A program made the translations under genes and the position numbers. From the NCBI RefSeq assembly GCF_000158035.1, contig NZ_EQ973489.1, positions 270,156-306,411 on the forward strand: a stretch of DNA of 36,256 nucleotides, given 5' to 3'. Numbering within the stretch: position 1 is the first letter of the stretch; each line of letters opens with the position of its first letter. The notes beneath the pieces were generated by a model that worked only from the letters and a program-made list of their open reading frames with translations, did no database searches and was not told the origin of the DNA. Positions 29,367 to 36,256 of this stretch are shown here, piece by piece. This DNA is from Bacteroides cellulosilyticus DSM 14838. Its GTDB lineage: Bacteria; Bacteroidota; Bacteroidia; Bacteroidales; Bacteroidaceae.

Positions 29367-30248
29367 TTAACCATAGGAAGATTCCCTATACTGTTTAGGC
29401 GACATACCCAAATGCTGTTTTACGTACTTTCCAAAAAAAGACAGATTAGGGAAATTCAGTTCATTGGCTATTTCTTTAATACTCTTCTGAGAGTTTCTCA
29501 ACAGATACAAAATATCTTTCACCATGTATTGAGTGATGAGTTCGGAAGCCGTCTGTCCACTGACTTCTTTGCAGACTGCCGATAAATACTTAGGAGTAAC
29601 ATACAGTTGGTTAGCGTAGAATCCAATCATGCGTTCTTTGGGGTATGATGAAGACAAGAGACTGATGAACTCCTTAAATAAGTTTTCGCCCGAGGTGAAT
29701 GTTGGCGGTTTCAGCTTGATGAAGCGTTCCAGTGCATCATGAAACTCATAAAGAAATGCTTGGATCAGAGAGTCGATCAGTTCCTTTTGATGTTTGCATG
29801 GAGTGCCCAGCATTTTAGAACGCAACAGGGAATAGTATTGGCAAAACAACTCTGCCTCTTCTGCATTCAGTGAAAGAATGGGGATTTTCTCAATGAACAT
29901 TTTCAAGTCCCAGCTTTCGCCCGCTATGAGAAGTAATTGCTTCATGTACTCCGATGACAGACAGATGCAACGGCATTCAAAATCAATACTTATCATACTA
30001 TTTTCCAATATGATATTAGGATGGCAAATGAACAGATCGTTCACGTGTATCATTCGCGATTCTCCATTGATATAGAGCGAACCTTTTCCTTTTACGCACA
30101 ACAAGATGATGTATGCCTCAACTTTTACAGCCTGTTCTATATTTAAACTTTGCAATTCATCAATGATAGCTATGCGGCTGTCATTATATACAGATATCTT
30201 TTTTACCAAGACATCATCCAAACATCCTGATCTCAGTTTTGCCTCCAT
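29367..30248 (-). CDS. AraC-family transcriptional regulator
   Basis: A 293-residue cytoplasmic DNA-binding regulator. The N-terminal half (about residues 20-180) looks like a cupin-type sensor with the IILLCVKGKGSLYINGE and DLFICHPN strands. The C-terminal half (about 195-290) carries the two AraC helix-turn-helix motifs: FYANQLYVTPKYLSAVCKE, then the second helix pair IKEIANELNFPNLSFFGKYVKQ and the closing HLGMSPKQYR. It is divergent from the RND efflux operon across a 190-base control region, the usual arrangement for a local regulator of the pump. It could alternatively act on the sugar locus, but it is separated from that by a terminator. Its ligand is unknown. Confidence 0.92.
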   Translation of the reverse strand: MEAKLRSGCLDDVLVKKISVYNDSRIAIIDELQSLNIEQAVKVEAYIILLCVKGKGSLYINGESRMIHVNDLFICHPNIILENSMISIDFECRCICLSSEYMKQLLLIAGESWDLKMFIEKIPILSLNAEEAELFCQYYSLLRSKMLGTPCKHQKELIDSLIQAFLYEFHDALERFIKLKPPTFTSGENLFKEFISLLSSSYPKERMIGFYANQLYVTPKYLSAVCKEVSGQTASELITQYMVKDILYLLRNSQKSIKEIANELNFPNLSFFGKYVKQHLGMSPKQYRESSYG

Positions 30249-30319
30249 ACACTATATTTCTTTTTGGTTGCAAATAAACAGAATATCCGGTAGATGTAGA
30301 TGATAGATATTTCCAGAAT

Positions 30320-30367
30320 AGTGTCCTATTTAGCTTATTTGATATTTGTTTTGAAAAATAGAACACT
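30320..30367. promoter_or_regulatory. Inverted repeat in the AraC/efflux divergent region
   Basis: AGTGTCCTATTT (30320-30331) and AAATAGAACACT (30356-30367) are inverted repeats matching at 11 of 12 positions, with a 24-base spacer. They lie midway between the AraC start (30248, minus) and the efflux start (30439, plus). They are the best operator candidate in the 190-base gap. Confidence 0.45.
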
Positions 30368-30408
30368 TCTGTGGTAATATGGAAATTAAGCCCTTTCGAT
30401 AAATCATT

Positions 30409-30416
30409 TTCCTTTG
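30409..30416 (+). promoter_or_regulatory. Weak -7 element before the efflux operon
   Basis: TTCCTTTG differs from TAnnTTTG at one position and is followed by CACC. It lies 22 bases before the ATG at 30439, giving a very short leader. A near-consensus element fits a promoter that needs an activator such as the divergent AraC protein. Confidence 0.35.
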
Positions 30417-30438
30417 CACCGGAAATAATGAACTAAAA

Positions 30439-31473
30439 ATGGAAAAAAGTATGAGACAACTTTGTAATGTAACGGTGCTATTGCTATTATTTGGCCTGAC
30501 GAGTTGCCAGAATAATGGAGACAAACAGACTACTATGACTCCGGTAAAGGTGAAAGTTTTACGAGTTTCTTCTTCTGAGATAGATGGAACGGAACGTTTT
30601 TCCGGTACGGTGGAAGAAGCGAACAGCACTTCGCTTAGCTTTTCGATTATGGGAACGGTAAAAACGGTACATGTGGGTTTGGGTGACCGGGTAGCGAAAG
30701 GCCAACTTATTGCTACGGTCGATCCGCTTTCCATGCAGAGCAGCTATGATGCTGCCAAAGCTTCACTGGCACAAGCGGAAGATGCCTATCGGAGAATGAA
30801 GGAATTGTATGATAAAGGAAGCCTTCCCGAAATAAAGTGGGTGGAAGTGCAGAGTAAGTTGCAACAGGCAAAGTCAATGGAAGAAGTGGCGCGTAAGAAC
30901 CTGGATGATTGCAAACTCTATGCGCCCTTCAGTGGAATCATATCGGAAAAGATGGCAGAGGTAGGGCAGAATATAATGCCGGGCTTACCGGTGGTCAAAT
31001 TAGTGACAGCCAATCAGCTGAAAGTGAAGATTGCCGTTCCGGAGACAGAGATTGCCGCCATTGCCACGGGACAAAAAGCAACGATTACCGTCTCTGCCTT
31101 GAACGGGCGTGTCTTCGCGGGAACAGTAACAGAGAAAGGAATTGTAGCCAATCCGCTTTCACGCTCATACGATGTCAAGATACGGGTGGATGATGCTGAT
31201 AAAGAGTTGATGCCGGGTATGGTGGTGGAAGCGGTCTTGTCCGGTACGGGGATGGGAACACTTCATGTTATTCCTGCCCACATTGTCCAACTGGACGAGC
31301 AGAACCGTTCCTTCGTCTGGGTGAATGCCGGAGGAAAAGCCAGTAAACGCATGATCCAATGCGGAGGATTTACAAGTGAAGGAGTCGTTGTGCTGTCCGG
31401 TTTGGAGGAGAGTGAGGAAATCATTGTGGAAGGACAGCAGAAGGTATGTGAGAATACATCCGTGGTTTTATAA
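30439..31473 (+). CDS. RND efflux periplasmic adaptor (membrane fusion lipoprotein)
   Basis: A 344-residue HlyD/AcrA-type adaptor that links the inner membrane pump to the outer membrane channel. It has a lipoprotein signal with LTSC and Cys23; ATG 30451 is a possible alternative start. A barrel-sandwich lipoyl half-motif (GTVKTVHVGLGDRVAKGQLIATVD split around a Val/Gly turn) lies at about residues 70-95. A helical hairpin (AKASLAQAEDAYRRMKELYD to AKSMEEVARKNLDDCKLYAPFSG) spans about 98-170. The beta-barrel and membrane-proximal domains follow (PETEIAAIATGQKATIT; GMVVEAVLS). It is the first gene of a three-gene operon with the pump and TolC-like channel. The short hairpin is typical of this group. 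The substrate cannot be predicted. Confidence 0.93.
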   Translation: MEKSMRQLCNVTVLLLLFGLTSCQNNGDKQTTMTPVKVKVLRVSSSEIDGTERFSGTVEEANSTSLSFSIMGTVKTVHVGLGDRVAKGQLIATVDPLSMQSSYDAAKASLAQAEDAYRRMKELYDKGSLPEIKWVEVQSKLQQAKSMEEVARKNLDDCKLYAPFSGIISEKMAEVGQNIMPGLPVVKLVTANQLKVKIAVPETEIAAIATGQKATITVSALNGRVFAGTVTEKGIVANPLSRSYDVKIRVDDADKELMPGMVVEAVLSGTGMGTLHVIPAHIVQLDEQNRSFVWVNAGGKASKRMIQCGGFTSEGVVVLSGLEESEEIIVEGQQKVCENTSVVL

Positions 31474-31526
31474 CTAAATGAGGAACAATCAAAATATTAG
31501 TCACATCACCGACAAAATATAAGATA

Positions 31527-34500
31527 ATGAATAAGAAACGTAACGCAGTAGAATGGGCGATGCACTATCGCCAGATTATAATTCTCGTTGTGTGTTGCCT
31601 TGTTGCTTTTGGAATTTACAGTTTGCCGAATATGCGCAAGAATGAATTTCCTGACTTCACAATCCGTCAGGGTATTGTAGTGGCAGTAGCTCCGGGCAAC
31701 ACGGCAGAGGAAATGGTGGAACAGGTAGCCAAACCCTTGGAAAATTATATTTTCAGCTATAAAGAAGTGAAGAAAGATAAGACTTTCTCCATGAGCCGCG
31801 ATGGCATTATTTATATTCAGGTACAACTCAATGACGAGCTGAATAACAAAGATGAATTCTGGAGCAAGTTCAAGCACGGTGTTTTCACTTTCAAGGAGCA
31901 ATTGCCCAAGAATGTACTGGCTGTACAGGTAATGGATGATTTTGGCGATACTTCCGCCTTGCTCATCACTATGGAAAGTGTGGACAAGACCTATCGTGAA
32001 CTGGACGACTATATGGACGCCCTGCAAGACCGCCTGCGCCGTATCAACAGCATCGGGCGTATGACGGTAAGCGGAATGCAAAAGGAACAGATCTCCATAT
32101 ATCTGAATACCCATAAACTTTCGCAATACGGGCTGACTGAACAGACACTCGCCGTTACCCTTTTTACGAAAGGTTTCACTACTTCGGGCGGTCGGGTGAA
32201 GAATCCTGTATATGTTCAGCCTGTCTATGTGGCTAAGTCATTGAATACGGTGCGCGATGTGCAGGAACAAATCGTTTATACTGATCCGATGGGAAATAAC
32301 ATTCGCCTGAAGGACGTGGCCCGTGTGGTAAAAGAATATCCTGCCCCCGACAGCTATATCACTAACAATGGTAAAAAATGCCTTTTGCTAAGTATAGAGA
32401 TGAAGAAGGGCAAGAACATCGTTCAAATGGGAGAGGAGATAAACCGGACGATTGCAGAGTTTCAACCGTCATTACCGTCGGATGTCAACCTTTTTTGTAT
32501 CACCGATCAGAGCCAGGTAGTAGGAGATAGTGTGGATAACTTCCTGCACGAACTGTTGGTTGCCATTATAGCGGTGATTATAGTGGTGATGCTCCTGTTG
32601 CCTATGCGTGTGGCACTGGTAGCCGCTTCCACTATACCTATTACAATATTCATATCATTGGGATTGTTTCATGCCTTTGATATCGAACTGAATACCGTGA
32701 CTTTGGCGGCTCTTATTGTAACCTTGGGGATGATTGTGGATAACTCAATCGTCATTATCGATAGCTATCTGGAAAAGTTGGGTGAAGGTGTGTCGCGCTG
32801 GCATGCTTCGATACAGAGTGCCACGCATTTCTTTAAATCGATATTCTCGGCGACGTGTGCCATCAGCATCACCTTTTTCCCCTTCCTTATCACAACAACA
32901 GGACAGATACAGGATTTTCTGGTTAGTTTCCCTTGGGCCATCAGCATCGTGTTGGGAGTATCCTTGTTGGTGGCTGCATTGTTAGTGCCGTTCATGCAGT
33001 TCTATTTCATTCGCAAACCGATGGAGAGTGCAACAAATAAGAATGGAAAAAAGAAGTTTTCCTTCCTCGATGCTTTGCAGAAATACTATAATAAATTACT
33101 GGATCTCTGTTTCACCTGGCCCCGTATGACGATGGCTTTAGGCCTTCTTTCTATTATCATAGGCATCGTCCTGATGGGTAAACTGCCGCAAAGATTGATG
33201 CCGATAGCAGAACGCAACCAGTTTGCTGTGGAAATTTCCCTGCCTACGGGAACCGCTGTAGAGAAGACCGGGCAAATAGCCGACAGTCTGGAACATATCC
33301 TGCGCAATGATTCGCGTGTAGTGTCTGTGGCATCCTTTGTGGGTTGTGCTTCTCCACGTTTTCAGACAGCCTACGCTCCGCAGATAGCCGGGACTAATTT
33401 TGCACAATTCATTGTCAATACGGTAAGCAACCAAGCGACGGAAGACCTACTGAATGAATATGCACCTAAGTATACCGATTACTTCCCGGAAGCCTTGGTA
33501 CGCTTTAAGCAACTGAGCTATAACGAAGCGACGTACCCTGTTGAAGTACGCCTCAGCGGTGAGAATATCGACACATTACGTCGTGAAGCCGACAAGGTGA
33601 CGGCACTGTTGAGCTCCATGCCCGAATTGGTATTGGTAAGCACTAACTTTAATGATCCGCTTGCCACTACCCGCGTCGTACTGAAAGAGGATGAAGCCAC
33701 CCGGTTGGGCATCAGTAATGTAATGCTGGAAACCACCCTTGCCATGCGTTACGGCAGTGGTATCCCCGTAACAACCGTTTGGGAAGGTGATTACGATATT
33801 TCTGTCAAGTTGAAGAACTTCCAGACGGATTCGGCCAGCAGTTGTGATTTGGAAGACGAACTCATACCTGTTGCCGGAGGACTGGCGAATGTACCTTTGC
33901 GGCAAGTGGCCGATGTGGTTCCGGCATGGGAGAACGGTCAGATTGTACGTCGCAACGGCATTTATACGATTACTGTCATGGCAGACCTTCAGCGCGGTGA
34001 GAATGGTATGGACGTAACCGGCAAAGTACAGAAAGCAGTAGCGAATCTTTCATTTTCTCCTGATGTAACCCTGACTTATGGTGGTGACCTGGAAGATAGT
34101 GAAGAGAAACTGCCTCCCATTCTGGCCGGATTGCTGATTGCTGCCGCTATTATCTACTTTATCTTGCTGATCCATTTCCGCAATGTCAATATTGCCTTGC
34201 TCATCTTTGCCTGTATGGCCCTTTGCGTGTTTGGAACGGCTGTAGGAGTACTTGTGCAGGGCGTGGACTTCGGCGTAACCAGTATTCTGGGCGTTGTTAG
34301 CCTGATGGGTATCATTGTGCGTAACGGTATTATCATGATAGACTACGCTGAAGAATTACGGAAAACGGAAAAGTTGGGTGTGCGCGATGCCATTTATCAT
34401 TCGGCCCGTCGTCGTATGCGTCCCATCTTCCTTACTTCGGCAGCTGCATCCATGGGTGTCATCCCGATGATACTGGGAGGCAGCGGACTGTGGATGCCAA

Positions 34501-34634
34501 TGGGAACCGTTATCTGTTACGGCACACTCATCACAATGGTATTTTTGCTTACAGTGCTTCCGGTCTGCTACTGGTTCATGTTCAGTGGCTCTACACGTAA
34601 GCGCATAGCTATGGAGAAAATGGAAAATGAGTAA
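31527..34634 (+). CDS. RND family efflux pump, inner membrane permease
   Basis: A 1035-residue proton-driven pump of the AcrB type with twelve predicted membrane helices. TM1 starts near residue 18, two large periplasmic domains follow TM1 and TM7, and there are helix clusters at about 335-490 and 865-1020. The TM4 motif GMIVDNSIVIID contains Asp405, but Asn406 replaces the second Asp of AcrB's pair. The TM10 motif VRNGIIMIDYAEE carries Arg932 at the AcrB Lys940 position. The proton-relay set therefore appears to be D/N/R rather than D/D/K, something seen in divergent RND groups. The gene lies 53 bases after the adaptor gene and overlaps the TolC-like reading frame if the upstream start is used. 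Drug, bile-acid or metabolite export are all possible. Confidence 0.95.
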   Translation: MNKKRNAVEWAMHYRQIIILVVCCLVAFGIYSLPNMRKNEFPDFTIRQGIVVAVAPGNTAEEMVEQVAKPLENYIFSYKEVKKDKTFSMSRDGIIYIQVQLNDELNNKDEFWSKFKHGVFTFKEQLPKNVLAVQVMDDFGDTSALLITMESVDKTYRELDDYMDALQDRLRRINSIGRMTVSGMQKEQISIYLNTHKLSQYGLTEQTLAVTLFTKGFTTSGGRVKNPVYVQPVYVAKSLNTVRDVQEQIVYTDPMGNNIRLKDVARVVKEYPAPDSYITNNGKKCLLLSIEMKKGKNIVQMGEEINRTIAEFQPSLPSDVNLFCITDQSQVVGDSVDNFLHELLVAIIAVIIVVMLLLPMRVALVAASTIPITIFISLGLFHAFDIELNTVTLAALIVTLGMIVDNSIVIIDSYLEKLGEGVSRWHASIQSATHFFKSIFSATCAISITFFPFLITTTGQIQDFLVSFPWAISIVLGVSLLVAALLVPFMQFYFIRKPMESATNKNGKKKFSFLDALQKYYNKLLDLCFTWPRMTMALGLLSIIIGIVLMGKLPQRLMPIAERNQFAVEISLPTGTAVEKTGQIADSLEHILRNDSRVVSVASFVGCASPRFQTAYAPQIAGTNFAQFIVNTVSNQATEDLLNEYAPKYTDYFPEALVRFKQLSYNEATYPVEVRLSGENIDTLRREADKVTALLSSMPELVLVSTNFNDPLATTRVVLKEDEATRLGISNVMLETTLAMRYGSGIPVTTVWEGDYDISVKLKNFQTDSASSCDLEDELIPVAGGLANVPLRQVADVVPAWENGQIVRRNGIYTITVMADLQRGENGMDVTGKVQKAVANLSFSPDVTLTYGGDLEDSEEKLPPILAGLLIAAAIIYFILLIHFRNVNIALLIFACMALCVFGTAVGVLVQGVDFGVTSILGVVSLMGIIVRNGIIMIDYAEELRKTEKLGVRDAIYHSARRRMRPIFLTSAAASMGVIPMILGGSGLWMPMGTVICYGTLITMVFLLTVLPVCYWFMFSGSTRKRIAMEKMENE

Positions 34635-34656
34635 AACAATCAATAGATACAGCATT

Positions 34657-35943
34657 ATGAAACAGAGATTGAATCGATATATATTTCTTTGGTTAGTAGG
34701 TTTCACACAGTTGGTTCCGGTTTCTGCCCAGCGTGTGTATACTCTGGACGAATGCCTGCAACGGGCTCTTGAAAACAATGTGCGGATAAAGAATGCCGGC
34801 AATAATCTGGAAATAGCCAAACAAGGCAGTCAGGAAGCATTCACCAAGTATTTCCCTTCTTTGAGTGCGACAGGTACGGGATTTATGGCTGACAAAGGAT
34901 TACTTCAGTTGGACATGGGACCTGGAATGCAAATGTCACTTATGAAGAAAGGAGTGGTAGGGGGCGTATCGGCCTCAATGCCGCTTTTCACGGGAGGGCA
35001 GATTGTAAACGGTAATAAGTTGGCGAAGGTAAACATTCAGGTTAACCGGTTGCAATATAACCAATCGGAAAATGAAGTGAAACTTACTACTGAGAACTAT
35101 TACTGGCAGGTTGTGATGTTGAAAGAGAAGTTGCAGACCATTACTGTGGTCGAGGCACAGTTGGCTAATCTGCTGAAAGATGTCGAAGCTTCGGTAAATG
35201 CCGGAGTGACAACGCGCAATGACCTGCTCCAAGTACAGTTGCGGCAGAACGAGATAGAGAGCAGTCGCAGCCAGATTGAGAATGCGTTGACGCTTTCACA
35301 ACAAGTGCTGGCACAGTATATAGGAGAAGATTCCGGAATTGTGGATGTTCCTCCTGTCGCTGGCGAAGTCTTGCCGGAACATCCGCAGGGACTTTACAGG
35401 AATCCTGAGTCCTCCCTGGTTCTGACCAATGAATATCACTTGTTGCAGCAAAACCTTAAAGCCAATAAGCTGCAACGCCGCATAACCGTTGGCAAATATC
35501 TGCCTACCGTTGCCATTGGCGGTGGATATATGTACGACAATCTGATGGATAAAGACCACCCTTTCTGGATGGGTTTTGCCACAGTTTCAATTCCTTTATC
35601 CGGTTGGTGGGGCGGCTCGTATGACGTGCGGAAACAGGAACTCCAGGTACGCAATGCCGAGAATCAGCTTACGGACCAGAGCGAACTGCTTATCCTCCGT
35701 ATGCAACAGAATTGGAACGACCTGACGGATGCTTATAAACAGATGCAAATATCCATGCGATCCATTGAACAGGCCACGGAGAATCTTCGCCTGAATACGG
35801 ACTACTACAAGGCCGGAACCTGTACGATGAATGACTTACTGGATGCCCAGACGCTTTTCCAGCAAAGTAAGGACCGCTATGTGGAGTCTTATGCCCGGTA
35901 TGAGGTGAAGAAGTGCGAATATTTGCAGGCTACGGGGCGTTAG
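34657..35943 (+). CDS. TolC-family outer membrane efflux channel
   Basis: An outer membrane channel that completes the tripartite pump. The start at 34657 opens directly into a signal peptide (MKQRLNRYIFLWLVGF, ending near VSAQ). The in-frame ATG at 34627 overlaps the pump stop by 8 bases and could be used by translational coupling. Two OEP repeats are visible. The first runs from YTLDECLQRALENNVRIKNA to about residue 210, with long helices such as LKDVEASVNAGVTTRNDLLQ. The second runs from about residue 235 to the end, with the matching ENLRLNTDYYKAGTCTMNDLLDAQ near residue 390. It ends tail-to-tail with a minus-strand regulator gene, the two overlapping by 4 bases, with no terminator between them. 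Confidence 0.94.
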   Translation: MKQRLNRYIFLWLVGFTQLVPVSAQRVYTLDECLQRALENNVRIKNAGNNLEIAKQGSQEAFTKYFPSLSATGTGFMADKGLLQLDMGPGMQMSLMKKGVVGGVSASMPLFTGGQIVNGNKLAKVNIQVNRLQYNQSENEVKLTTENYYWQVVMLKEKLQTITVVEAQLANLLKDVEASVNAGVTTRNDLLQVQLRQNEIESSRSQIENALTLSQQVLAQYIGEDSGIVDVPPVAGEVLPEHPQGLYRNPESSLVLTNEYHLLQQNLKANKLQRRITVGKYLPTVAIGGGYMYDNLMDKDHPFWMGFATVSIPLSGWWGGSYDVRKQELQVRNAENQLTDQSELLILRMQQNWNDLTDAYKQMQISMRSIEQATENLRLNTDYYKAGTCTMNDLLDAQTLFQQSKDRYVESYARYEVKKCEYLQATGR

Positions 35944-36256
35944 TCTTGCGATTTCCGTAACCTGATATATTCCGATGGTGCCATTCCATATTCCTCCCTG
36001 AAGCAGGAGCGGAAATATCCAAGGTCATTGAAGCCGCTTGCATAGGCTGCTTCTGAAATATTATGCCCTTCTTCCATCAGTAACCTCAAACTGTTTTTCA
36101 GTCTGATTTTCCGGATGAGTTCATTGCCTGACATTCCGGTCAGGCTCTTGATCTTCCGGTAGAGTGTGGAATGGCTCATGTTCATTTTCTCCATCATGAA
36201 GGACATGTCCATCTTTTCCATGTCTATATTCTCCTCTACGATGGTGGTGAATTTGG
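35940..36256 (-). CDS. AraC-type DNA-binding domain, C-terminus of a regulator (runs off the window)
   Basis: Only the C-terminal part (about 105 residues) is visible. The frame stays open to the window end, so the ATG at 36221 is internal; in-frame residues before it read KFTTIVEENID. The first helix-turn-helix is MNMSHSTLYRKIKSLTGMS, the second ISEAAYASGFNDLGYFRSCF, and the closing motif is EEYGMAPSEYIR. The MSHSTLYRKIKSLTG wording is typical of hybrid two-component system regulators of Bacteroides sugar loci, though a plain AraC protein is possible. The rest of the gene lies to the right. Which operon it controls cannot be decided here; the sugar locus, which lacks its own visible sensor, is a candidate although 11 kb or more away. 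Confidence 0.85.
   Translation of the reverse strand, partial: KFTTIVEENIDMEKMDMSFMMEKMNMSHSTLYRKIKSLTGMSGNELIRKIRLKNSLRLLMEEGHNISEAAYASGFNDLGYFRSCFREEYGMAPSEYIRLRKSQD

Overview
The window looks like a chromosomal segment of a gut Bacteroides. The evidence is a SusC/SusD pair, lipoprotein signals with a cysteine near residues 20-25, TAnnTTTG-type -7 promoter elements, no obvious Shine-Dalgarno sites, and a dense run of secreted glycoside hydrolases. Gene content, and one Gln-for-His substitution in a GH145-like protein, recall the B. cellulosilyticus / B. intestinalis group. That species guess rests on memory, not a search.

Layout. (1) 1-4500: the 3' part of a large multidomain surface protein with a GH128-like (Asl1-type) catalytic core, then a 75-aa Gly/Arg-rich small protein and a perfect 17-bp hairpin. 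(2) 4540-29170: a polysaccharide utilization locus, all on +. It holds SusC, SusD, a GH43 resembling exo-beta-1,3-galactanase, a DUF2264/GH154-type beta-glucuronidase, a GH145-like BNR propeller, a GH105 unsaturated uronyl hydrolase, a tandem GH43-GH43, a GH97-GH43 fusion, two GH51 enzymes (one with a degenerate GH43-like N-terminus), a GH2 beta-galactosidase and a final GH43. (3) 29171-30438: a convergent terminator, an AraC-family gene on the minus strand and a divergent control region. (4) 30439-35943: a three-gene RND efflux operon (adaptor lipoprotein, pump, TolC-like channel). (5) 35940-36256: the C-terminal AraC-type DNA-binding domain of a regulator on minus that runs off the window.

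How the genes work together. The enzyme set fits arabinogalactan (type II, AGP or gum arabic-like). SusC/D would import oligosaccharides. GH43 and GH51 enzymes would remove L-arabinose. GH97 would remove alpha-galactose or beta-L-arabinopyranose. The GH145-like, GH105 and GH154-like proteins would deal with the rhamnose-glucuronic acid caps. GH2 and the galactanase-like GH43 would take down the galactan. The substrate is an inference from families, not shown by sequence.

The most interesting signals are: a recurring TATTC-CCCT/CCCTTTTT element about 48-51 bp upstream of four -7 elements, one of which precedes no gene and may drive a small RNA; the same GH43 blade starting three consecutive proteins, the third with its catalytic Asp replaced by Lys; the Gln at the expected catalytic His of the GH145-like protein, next to a GH105; the GH97-GH43 fusion; a palindrome overlapping the GH2 promoter; and a cluster of GTTTC/GAAAC half-sites before GH105. 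No tRNA, rRNA, CRISPR array or insertion sequence was seen.
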